From NCBI RefSeq assembly GCF_000482245.1, contig NZ_AWNH01000046.1:23856-87855 (forward strand): a stretch of DNA of 64,000 bases, in the 5' to 3' direction. Under the pieces are notes generated by a model, which did not search any database, had not been told where the DNA came from, and was given only the letters and a program-made list of their open reading frames with translations. The stretch is from Leptolyngbya sp. Heron Island J (lineage in GTDB: Bacteria > Cyanobacteriota > Cyanobacteriia > Phormidesmidales > Phormidesmidaceae). Made by a program: the position numbers and the translations under genes. Below, in pieces: positions 51,538 through 58,679 of this stretch (the first letter of the stretch is position 1; every line of letters begins with the position of its first letter).

Positions 51538-52620
51538 TTAAACCGTTTGAGGCAATGTAGACACTCTTCGAACATCAGGAGAAAAACTCCAAAGCGCATC
51601 TGCCGGCAGATGGGCAAACACTGATTGACCAATGGCAAAGTCTTGACTGGGCGGCACCCAAGCCTGTAGCTCAAAATGCTCGGGGGTTTTGAGTACCAAA
51701 TGCCGTTGGGTGCCGGTAAACCGATTGTGGACCACCTTTACCGGCAACAGATTTGTACTGCAAATTGCTTCAGCCAACACATGAATGCGCTCTGGTCGAA
51801 TGGTGACATCCACAGTACCTTGCTGAGGATAGTCAGTAATGAGCGTATCCCCTCCCGGCAGGCATAGTCGATGTTGCTGAGCCTCAGCAGAGAAAAAATT
51901 CACCCCGCCAAAAAAGCGGGCTACTGTTTGATCACAGGGCTGTTGATAGAGGACTTCAGGCGTATCCACCTGGCGTAGACAGCCGTCAAACATCAGGGCA
52001 ATGCGGTGTGACATGACGACCGCCTCACTTTGGTCATGGGTAACAATCACCATCGTCACTCCCGTTTCCTCTTGCAGCTGTAAAATCAGCGTCTGCATAT
52101 CGCTACGCAGACTGGCATCTAGGGCAGACAGCGGTTCATCCAGGAGCAGCACCTTGGGTTGAATCACCAGGGCACGGGCTAGGGCCACACGCTGCGCCTG
52201 ACCACCGGATAGCTCACTGGGGTGGCGCTGGGCAAACCCACCCAGCTGTACCTTCTTTAACATAGCTAACGCCCGTGTTTCTTGCTCTGCTCGGGGCACC
52301 CCTCGCATTTTGAGCCCAAAGGCCACATTCTCACCCACGCTCAAATGTGGAAACAGTAGGCCCTTTTGTAACACCAGAGCAATTTCTCGCTGTTCGGGAG
52401 GAACCCGATTTAATAAACGATTTTCTAGAAAAATCTCACCCCGATCGGGGCGTAAAATCCCGGCCATGAGCTTTAGCGCTGTTGATTTGCCACAGCCCGA
52501 AGGCCCCAGTAACGAGAGCCGCTCCCCCTGTTGAATATCCAGCCAGACATCGCTAACGGCCAGGGTTTTGCGAAATGATTTGGTCAATTGCTGAATCGAG
52601 AAGTAGGGGGTATTAGACAT
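51538..52620 (-). CDS. ABC transporter ATP-binding protein (CUT1/Fbp-like)
   Basis: 360 residues. Walker A GPSGCGKST (39-47), signature LSGGQAQRVALARAL (137-151), Walker B VLLLDEPLSALD (157-168), H-loop TMVIVTHDQ. The C-terminal 120 residues form a TOBE-type OB domain (VTIRPERIHVLA) as in importers of the CUT1 or ferric/thiamine group. It overlaps the second permease by 8 bases. It energises the YnjB-type importer. Confidence 0.94.
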   Translation of the reverse strand: MSNTPYFSIQQLTKSFRKTLAVSDVWLDIQQGERLSLLGPSGCGKSTALKLMAGILRPDRGEIFLENRLLNRVPPEQREIALVLQKGLLFPHLSVGENVAFGLKMRGVPRAEQETRALAMLKKVQLGGFAQRHPSELSGGQAQRVALARALVIQPKVLLLDEPLSALDASLRSDMQTLILQLQEETGVTMVIVTHDQSEAVVMSHRIALMFDGCLRQVDTPEVLYQQPCDQTVARFFGGVNFFSAEAQQHRLCLPGGDTLITDYPQQGTVDVTIRPERIHVLAEAICSTNLLPVKVVHNRFTGTQRHLVLKTPEHFELQAWVPPSQDFAIGQSVFAHLPADALWSFSPDVRRVSTLPQTV

Positions 52621-53404
52621 CTCCTAACCCTCCAATCGCACTATCATCGCTCAACGCCTGACTAGAAAACAGCAGGAAAATTAGGGCCGGTAAAATAGAC
52701 GTAATTGCGATCGCAGCCGTCAACCCTGTATTGCCCCCCTGCAGCGACGTAAACAACACCATCGGTAAGGTAAACACACGACCGCTCCCCACAAAAAAGG
52801 TCAACAGAAATTCATTCCACGAGATCAAAAACGCAAACAGGGCTCCCACCACTACTCCGGGCGCAATTAACGGTAGCGTCACCTGCCAAAGCACCTGAAT
52901 CGGAGACGCCCCCAGGGTCCGCGCCTGGGCCTCGTAACCCGTATCAAAGTTGGCATACACACTGCTCAGTACCAACGTCATATAAGGAATCGTCGGCAAC
53001 AGATGTACCAGCACCACCCCCAAAATCGTGCCACTTAGCCCCAGCCGGATTAAGATAAACTGAATCCCCATCAGCGTTGCCAGCGGAGAAACCATAATTG
53101 GCAACAACAACAGTAGTTTGATCGCCCCTTTTCCTGGAAAATCGAGTAACCCCAGTGCCCGCCCAGCCGGTAGTCCCACCAGCAACGCCAACCCCGTAGA
53201 CAGAGCCGCAATCACCAAACTTTGCAAAAATCCTTCACCCACCTTGGTGCTGGCCGTCAAAATAGCGTTCCAGTGCGCTAACGTCCACTGGTCTGGTATG
53301 AGCTGTGGGAAATACCAACCGTCTGCTACTGACCAGAGTAACAGGGGTAAAAACGGCAAAAACAATACAATGACAATTAAAGAAAGTATGATATTGCGAG
53401 TCAT
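52613..53404 (-). CDS. ABC transporter permease (second)
   Basis: 263 residues with six membrane helices and the EAA-loop TGYEAQARTLGASPIQVLWQVTLPLIAPGV, which contacts the ATPase. It overlaps the first permease gene by 4 bases and the ATPase gene by 8. It is the YnjC/binding-protein-dependent inner-membrane type. Together with the first permease it forms a heterodimeric channel. Substrate unknown. Confidence 0.92.
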   Translation of the reverse strand: MTRNIILSLIVIVLFLPFLPLLLWSVADGWYFPQLIPDQWTLAHWNAILTASTKVGEGFLQSLVIAALSTGLALLVGLPAGRALGLLDFPGKGAIKLLLLLPIMVSPLATLMGIQFILIRLGLSGTILGVVLVHLLPTIPYMTLVLSSVYANFDTGYEAQARTLGASPIQVLWQVTLPLIAPGVVVGALFAFLISWNEFLLTFFVGSGRVFTLPMVLFTSLQGGNTGLTAAIAITSILPALIFLLFSSQALSDDSAIGGLGDV

Positions 53405-54342
53405 GACTGCCCCCCGTTAGCGCGGCGAGATAAAAGGTGCCGAAAGGGCTTACCCGACCCCAGCCAAAGATAAAGTGCAATCAATACTATTGAAATTAGA
53501 GATAGAATTAACCCCAAAGCAATCGCTACCGAACGCTGTTCTAAATCAACATCAGTGAACGCCTGATACACCAAAATCGGTAATGTTTTAGGTGATGTTG
53601 CCCCCAATAAAAATGGCACCTCAAATGAGCCGAAAATAAATCCAAATACTAGCAAACTTGCTGACACAATCCCTGGTCGCAACAGCGGCAGCGTCACATG
53701 CCAAAAACATTGCCACGGGCTGGCTCCCAAAGCGCGGGCTTGCATGGCATATTCAGGGCGAATCCCCCGTAAAACAGCCAACAAGATCAGGGTCATAAAC
53801 GGAATCTCTTTCCACAGAAAGTGAATGATTACCCCAAAACTTGCCGCATCATTGACCAATAAGGGAAACCCTTGATCAGAGCTAATCAGACCCAGCGCAA
53901 ACAACAGTCGTGCCAGCAAACCGCTCGGAGACAGCAGCAACAAAATGCCCGCAATACCCACTAAATGGGGAATGGGTAGGGTCAGCTGACAGGCAAAGCT
54001 AGCCCAGCGCCCTGTTCCTCGCAACACCATGGCCAGCCCAATACTCAGTACGGTCGACAACGTTGTTGCCGTCAATGCAATATATAGACTTAAGCCCAGA
54101 GAACGCCAAAATTCACGACGGTTCAGTGCCTGTTGATAGGCATCTAGAGAAAATGTGCCATCGGTGGTTAACCCTAATAGCCCCACACTTTGTAAAAAAG
54201 CCAGGATCAGACCACCACCAAATAAAATGACAATAATGCTGAGGGCCGGTAACACCAGACAATAGGCTTGCCACGGCATCCCTAAGACTCGCTGCCGTAA
54301 CCGTCTACCCCCCATCGCCTGAGAAGACTGGGCAACCGTCAT
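53401..54342 (-). CDS. ABC transporter permease (first)
   Basis: 313 residues, six membrane helices and an EAA loop EYAMQARALGASPWQCFWHVTLPLLRPG. The N-terminal 20 residues are cytoplasmic and basic. The start codon overlaps the stop of the kinase-like gene (ATGA), and its own stop overlaps the next permease start, so all three are translationally coupled. Its partner is the second permease. Confidence 0.92.
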   Translation of the reverse strand: MTVAQSSQAMGGRRLRQRVLGMPWQAYCLVLPALSIIVILFGGGLILAFLQSVGLLGLTTDGTFSLDAYQQALNRREFWRSLGLSLYIALTATTLSTVLSIGLAMVLRGTGRWASFACQLTLPIPHLVGIAGILLLLSPSGLLARLLFALGLISSDQGFPLLVNDAASFGVIIHFLWKEIPFMTLILLAVLRGIRPEYAMQARALGASPWQCFWHVTLPLLRPGIVSASLLVFGFIFGSFEVPFLLGATSPKTLPILVYQAFTDVDLEQRSVAIALGLILSLISIVLIALYLWLGSGKPFRHLLSRRANGGQS

Positions 54343-55403
54343 GGTAGCGGTTCCTCCAATAGCGCCATGACCTCAGCCCACATGGTAGAAAACTGTCGTT
54401 GACTCTCCTGTAGGCGTTCCATCCGAGCTACAGCGCTGCTACTATCTGCCCCAGCGTACCAGCGACGAGCCGTCACCCAGTACCCCGCCGTCCAACACAG
54501 CGATCGCAATGCCGGAAACGCACCAAATACGGCAAAATGCACCCCCATGGTTTGAGCTAGGTCCGCATCGTCCAGCGCATTATAGTAAGCATTGAGAAAA
54601 AACTGTTTATCTTCGGCGGGCAGCTGATAATTGCGATATCGACGAACCGTAACAGGCGACAAAAAATGGCCCAAATCTCCAGCGGGGGAGCCAATCTCAG
54701 CCCATTCCCAGTCAATCAGATAGGCCTGTTGGGGGTTGATCACCCAGTTCTCATAGGTATGGTCACTATGCACCAAACACTCATGGGGATAGTCACTCAG
54801 CAACGTCTCTGCTGCCAGACGAGTCTGCGCCTTTGTCAGCAGGATTTCTAACATAGCCACCACGTCAGGATCCGCATCAGATGACGTTATATAGGGCTGA
54901 GCATAGTCCCAAGCCTCCTGAAAAAACAGACTCAGTGGTTGACTCACCCGCTGCACCAGCGGCATCAGTTGATAGAGTCTGTCATTCTGCAGCGGTAGGC
55001 GATGCAACCGCGCCAGCGTTGTTGCACATTGCTGCAGCTGCAAACGGCTGTAGTTAAGTGGCCCGCCCGGCAGATAGTTAGTAATCGAATAGGTATAGGG
55101 AAAATCTACGCTAGGCTGCAGCTGAGCATCCAGCAGTTGATGTCCCAACCCAGTCCCTTGCAAATAGCCCAAAATAGAGGCTTCAAATGCAGTTACTCGG
55201 CTAAAGTCGCCCCCAAAACGCTGATTTGGGGTATTCACCGCCACCCGCACCAAGCGGTCCGAATTCAGTCGAAAGATAACATTCGCCTCACCGTGGGCCA
55301 ATAGTTCCACAGTGTCGTTCGAATCGAGCAGATGTCGACCGTAAAGATGCGATCGCAACGCCTCACAAAGTTGCCCTAAATTCAGCAAAGTGGAAGACGA
55401 CAA
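54339..55403 (-). CDS. APH-fold small-molecule kinase
   Basis: 354 residues with a TTG start supported by GAGG (55409-55412) six bases upstream. It has the aminoglycoside/choline/thiamine kinase fold: N-lobe ELLAHGEANVIFRLN, catalytic HSDHTYENW (H212, D214, N219) and the metal Asp in LIDWEWAEIGSPAGDLGHF (D231). The gene starts the transport block and its stop overlaps the first permease. It probably phosphorylates the imported compound to trap it; YcfN/ThiK-type thiamine kinase is one possible analogue, but no TPP-related sequence was seen. Confidence 0.88.
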   Translation of the reverse strand: MSSSTLLNLGQLCEALRSHLYGRHLLDSNDTVELLAHGEANVIFRLNSDRLVRVAVNTPNQRFGGDFSRVTAFEASILGYLQGTGLGHQLLDAQLQPSVDFPYTYSITNYLPGGPLNYSRLQLQQCATTLARLHRLPLQNDRLYQLMPLVQRVSQPLSLFFQEAWDYAQPYITSSDADPDVVAMLEILLTKAQTRLAAETLLSDYPHECLVHSDHTYENWVINPQQAYLIDWEWAEIGSPAGDLGHFLSPVTVRRYRNYQLPAEDKQFFLNAYYNALDDADLAQTMGVHFAVFGAFPALRSLCWTAGYWVTARRWYAGADSSSAVARMERLQESQRQFSTMWAEVMALLEEPLP

Positions 55404-55408
55404 TAGAC

Positions 55409-55412
55409 CTCG
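55409..55412 (-). promoter_or_regulatory. Ribosome-binding site deciding the TTG start of the APH-like gene
   Basis: GAGG on the minus strand, 5-6 bases before TTG at 55403. No ATG lies nearby in frame, so the TTG start is preferred. Confidence 0.5.
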
Positions 55413-55444
55413 CAGGATGTATCAAAAAGGCTGAGGGTATTGTA

Positions 55445-55456
55445 AGTCACGTGACT
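55445..55456. promoter_or_regulatory. Palindrome in the promoter region of the transport block
   Basis: AGTCACGTGACT, a perfect 12-bp palindrome about 45 bases upstream of the first gene's start. A transcription factor site is plausible; the factor is unknown. Confidence 0.4.
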
Positions 55457-55537
55457 CAAAATTCCTATGAATAACGCCTTAAAAATTCATGAGTTTATAG
55501 TCTGCTATCATCTCTCTTTTCAAAGGAAATCATAGAC

Positions 55538-55627
55538 ATGACCAATACTTATTCATGGGACTGGACAGAACTATCATCCCTACCAGCAATACAAACGCAT
55601 CAGGTGCAGATAGCCAACGTAGTTTGA
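55538..55627 (+). CDS. Very short open frame with ribosome-binding site
   Basis: 29 codons from ATG to TGA, preceded by AAAGGAAATC about 9 bases upstream. The translation starts MTNTYSWDWTELSSLPAIQT. It is not recognised. It may be a small peptide gene, the stump of a deleted gene, or chance. It lies between the transport block and the SIMPL gene. Confidence 0.25.
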   Translation: MTNTYSWDWTELSSLPAIQTHQVQIANVV

Positions 55628-55714
55628 ACGGCGATGGGACTCGTGATTTTATCCTGCAATCAGCTCAATCACTTTAACGCTGCCAATATCGAGATTTTCC
55701 ATCAACCATAGGTC

Positions 55715-56464
55715 TCAATATCGGATCTGCAACGTCACCCTGGCATTAACAGTTTGTTCGCCTCCCTCCACCGGAGTCGTAGCTTCAGAAACCGCGTCTG
55801 CTAACCGAGCCTGGGCTGCAAAGGGAATGGGCATTGGTGGATTAGCATTGTTTACCTGAATGCCGACAATCTCTTGAGCACTCAGGTTAAGGCTTTGTAA
55901 CACAACATCCGCCTGGGCTTGAGCATCCGCCGTTGCTTCTTGTAATGCGGTATCGCGGGCAGCATCAATCGCGTCATCTGCGGCAACAAAACTAACGCTG
56001 TTGATCTGATTAGCTCCAGTTGCGATCGCATCGTCCAGCAGTGTCCCCACCTCATCTGTTGGCATTTGAAAGCTGACCGTATTAGAGCCGGTGTAGCCAG
56101 TAATGCGGGGCTGATTGCCATCGTAGTTATACTGCGGGTTGAGACGAATGCCGGTGGTTTGCAGCTGATCAACATTTTGCGACCTTAAGAGTTCAATCAC
56201 TGCCGCCGAACGTTGAGCAATCTCTTGTTGTACTGCCTCTGCATTCTCTCCCTGGGCTGTAACCCCCATCTGCACTCGTGCTAATGTTGCTGGAGTACTC
56301 TCACTGCCTTCTCCAGTTACGGTCAAAACCCTTGCAATAGGCTCCTGCGCCCTAACAGGAGCAACCTTTGCCGTATTCATCACGCCGACTACCAGTGCTG
56401 TCAATCCCAACACGACACCTGCTGATGGCAATGCCCACTGCCGTAATGTAGCTACTTGCTTCAT
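55715..56464 (-). CDS. SIMPL (DUF541) domain exported protein
   Basis: 249 residues with AGAGGAG just upstream of the ATG. An N-terminal hydrophobic segment (AGVVLGLTALVVGVMN) ends in VRAQEP, so it is exported. The SIMPL core is typical: RVLTVTGEGSESTPATLARVQMGVTAQGENAEAVQQEIA, and the later ITGYTGSNTVSFQMPTDEVG and AQEATADAQAQADVVLQSL. SIMPL proteins (DUF541) occur in many periplasms with undefined function, sometimes linked to oxidative stress. The C-terminus LQIRY is conserved. Single gene. Confidence 0.9.
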   Translation of the reverse strand: MKQVATLRQWALPSAGVVLGLTALVVGVMNTAKVAPVRAQEPIARVLTVTGEGSESTPATLARVQMGVTAQGENAEAVQQEIAQRSAAVIELLRSQNVDQLQTTGIRLNPQYNYDGNQPRITGYTGSNTVSFQMPTDEVGTLLDDAIATGANQINSVSFVAADDAIDAARDTALQEATADAQAQADVVLQSLNLSAQEIVGIQVNNANPPMPIPFAAQARLADAVSEATTPVEGGEQTVNARVTLQIRY

Positions 56465-56684
56465 ATCTCCTCTTTTCGTGCGGTTTTATAAGAATACGCT
56501 TCTAATGTGACACGAGAAGATTATTATGGTGGCTTTGTTACTATTTTTGTAACTTGACGGGATGTCAATTCTCAATTCAGCTGCAAAGTAGACATTATCC
56601 CTAGTTCGAAAAACATATTGCAGGCGTTATCACCTTGTTCTCCGCTGTGCTTGATAGCCACTAGTGAACACAATCCCACCGCAC

Positions 56685-57242
56685 CTAAGTCATAGACTCC
56701 AGCTGTGCTTGATACTGCTCAAGAAACGCCAGCACATCTGCACACCACTGTAACCAGCTGGTTTCATAAGCAATTCCCCGTTTCAGAGTCAAATACTTAA
56801 ACTGCATCTCTACTGGAGGATTGGGGTTGGCCAAATGCTTCTCCTCAATTGTCCGGTATTTCTCTAACTGTGCTTGATGTAGTGCCTGCCGGTGGTGTAA
56901 CTCTTTCAACAACAGCTCACGGGGCATTTTGTAACCAATCATCACTTTTACAAGCAAATCTTCTCGAATTTGGGTGCGCTCAGTCAGTTCTGCATACCAA
57001 CGAGCCAATTCCGCCCAGCCAGCTTCTGTGATGCTGTAAATCTTTTTATCCGGTTTACCTGCTTGGGGCACTTTTTTGAAAGCAACCCAGCCCTGGGACG
57101 TCATTTTAGATAACTCCCGATATACCTGCTGCTGGGTTGCTTTCCAGTAGCAGCTCACTCCTTCGTCAAAGCGCTTGCTAATGTCATATCCGCTATCAGG
57201 TTGCTGTGCTAACAACGCCAGGATGGTGTGAGCTAGGGCCAT
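56685..57242 (-). CDS. PadR-family transcriptional regulator
   Basis: 185 residues. The N-terminal winged helix-turn-helix matches PadR: MALAHTILALLAQQPDSGYDISKRFDEGVSCYWKATQQQVYRELSKM with wing QAGKPDKKIYSITEAG. The C-terminal part is the helical dimerisation and ligand domain of PadR-s2. It is divergent from an RND efflux operon, and the 120-base divergent region contains two copies of its likely palindromic operator. PadR regulators of this kind usually repress efflux genes until a compound binds. Confidence 0.9.
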   Translation of the reverse strand: MALAHTILALLAQQPDSGYDISKRFDEGVSCYWKATQQQVYRELSKMTSQGWVAFKKVPQAGKPDKKIYSITEAGWAELARWYAELTERTQIREDLLVKVMIGYKMPRELLLKELHHRQALHQAQLEKYRTIEEKHLANPNPPVEMQFKYLTLKRGIAYETSWLQWCADVLAFLEQYQAQLESMT

Positions 57243-57269
57243 GGAATTTACAGACTGAACAAGGTTATG

Positions 57270-57297
57270 TTGACATACTCAACATGTTGAGTATACG
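57270..57297 (+). promoter_or_regulatory. Promoter of the RND efflux operon overlapping the PadR operator
   Basis: -35 TTGACA (57270-57275, perfect consensus) and -10 TATACG (57292-57297) with 16-base spacing. The palindrome ATACTCAACATGTTGAGTAT lies between them. Transcription would start near 57304, so the ATG at 57300 cannot be the start of the adaptor gene. Confidence 0.7.
57275..57294. promoter_or_regulatory. Predicted PadR operator 1
   Basis: A perfect 20-bp palindrome, ATACTCAACATGTTGAGTAT, spans the spacer between -35 and -10 of the divergent efflux promoter. PadR sites commonly hold ATGT/ACAT half-sites. Confidence 0.7.
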
Positions 57298-57311
57298 CTA
57301 TGGAGCATAAG

Positions 57312-57321
57312 CAACATGTTG
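57312..57321. promoter_or_regulatory. Predicted PadR operator 2
   Basis: CAACATGTTG recurs 32 bases after the copy in operator 1 (57280-57289), about three helical turns, just downstream of the predicted start of transcription. The second site could allow cooperative binding. Confidence 0.5.
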
Positions 57322-57362
57322 AATATCAACTAAGTGAATATAAACTATTTGGATATGAAGCC

Positions 57363-58652
57363 ATGGTTTCATCGACGTCCAAGTCCCGTGTCAGCCATCA
57401 ACGCATCTGGCAGTGGTTGTGGTTGCTACCACTGTTAGTGGCTCCTGTCCTCTGGTTAGGGCGTTTTCGTTCTGAGTCGGCCATGGCTGACGAGGTTGTA
57501 ACGCCACTCCCTGTGCAAACTCAAGTTTTAGAACTTGCCAACGAATATCAGGTAGAGCGTACCTACACTGGTGAAGTGGTTGCTCAACGCAGTAGCGACC
57601 TTGGCTTTGAGCAATCAGGCACCCTGGTAGACGTGCTGGTGGATGAAGGAGATACGGTGGTGGCTGGTGCGGCGCTTGCCCGGTTAGACACCAGCAGTCT
57701 ACAAGCCCAGCGTCAGCAGCTTGAAGCTCAGCTGCGTCAAGCTCAGGCTCGATTTCAAGAATTACAGCGTGGTCCGCGTCAGCAAGATATTGCCGCCGCT
57801 GCAGCTGCCGTTCAAGACTTGCAAGCCCAGCTCAATCTGGCGCATTTACAACAGGTACGGCGCGAAGAGCTTTATGTTCAAGGGGCCATTTCTTTAGAAG
57901 AACGCGATCAAGCTGCTTTCGGGGCTGAGGCGTTAGCAAGTCGTCTCAACCAGGCGAAGAGTCAATTAGATGAACTCAATGCTGGCACCCGAGTAGAGCA
58001 AGTCAGTGCCCAGGATGCTCAGGTTGAGCAAATTGAGGCCAGTCTTAAACAACTCGATATCTCGATAACTAAAAGTGTTATTTATGCTCCTTTTAATGGT
58101 CAGGTTTCACTACGGCTGATAGATGAAGGTGTGGTGGTCAATCCAGGGCAGCCAATTGTGCGTCTGGTGGAAGATAGGGCGTTGGAGGCTCGCATTGGAG
58201 TGCCAACCCCAATGGCGAATCGTATGGCCATGGGGAGTGTTCAACCGATTGAACTCAATGGTCAATTATTTAAAGGGCAAGTGACTGCCCTTTTACCAGA
58301 ACTGGATGAGGCTAGTCAAACTGTGACGGTTGTGATAGCACTACCGCCGGAAGTCCAAACAACCGTTGGTACAATTGCGCGACTAAAGCTGCAAGATCAA
58401 CAGGATGAAAAGGGGTATTGGCTACCGATAAGTGCTCTCGTGGCCGGAGAAAGAGGGTTATGGTCGGCTTATGTGTTGGCTGAAGCTGCCAGTGAAACGG
58501 ATCAAAGTCTTTATGAGGTACGTCGACGAGAGGTAGAGATACTTTACACAGAAAGCGATCGAGCCTTTGTCAGAGGACTACTACAGCCAGGGGAAAAGCT
58601 CATTACCAGTGGCACCCATCGGCTTGTGCCGGGACAGCTTGTACAGAATTAA
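57363..58652 (+). CDS. RND efflux periplasmic adaptor (MFP/HlyD family)
   Basis: 429 residues from the ATG at 57363 (MVSSTSKSRVSHQRIWQWLW). An N-terminal membrane anchor (WLWLLPLLVAPVLWLG) is followed by the lipoyl-like half-motif VVAQRSSDLGFEQSGTLVDVLVDEGDTVVAG, an alpha-helical hairpin (about 120-230, QAQRQQLEAQLRQAQARFQEL), the second half-motif IYAPFNGQVSLRLIDEGVVV, and the beta-barrel and membrane-proximal domains to the end. The adaptor links an RND pump to an outer-membrane channel. It is followed 27 bases later by the pump gene. Start at 57300 is excluded by the promoter. Confidence 0.92.
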   Translation: MVSSTSKSRVSHQRIWQWLWLLPLLVAPVLWLGRFRSESAMADEVVTPLPVQTQVLELANEYQVERTYTGEVVAQRSSDLGFEQSGTLVDVLVDEGDTVVAGAALARLDTSSLQAQRQQLEAQLRQAQARFQELQRGPRQQDIAAAAAAVQDLQAQLNLAHLQQVRREELYVQGAISLEERDQAAFGAEALASRLNQAKSQLDELNAGTRVEQVSAQDAQVEQIEASLKQLDISITKSVIYAPFNGQVSLRLIDEGVVVNPGQPIVRLVEDRALEARIGVPTPMANRMAMGSVQPIELNGQLFKGQVTALLPELDEASQTVTVVIALPPEVQTTVGTIARLKLQDQQDEKGYWLPISALVAGERGLWSAYVLAEAASETDQSLYEVRRREVEILYTESDRAFVRGLLQPGEKLITSGTHRLVPGQLVQN

Positions 58653-58679
58653 GTTTGAAAGGGATTCGGTACTCGACCT

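Noticed and set aside
55404..55540. Possible TPP riboswitch in front of the kinase/ABC operon
   Set aside because: I searched for the CTGAGA and ACCTGATCTGG-type motifs and found none, so there is no support for a thiamine link.
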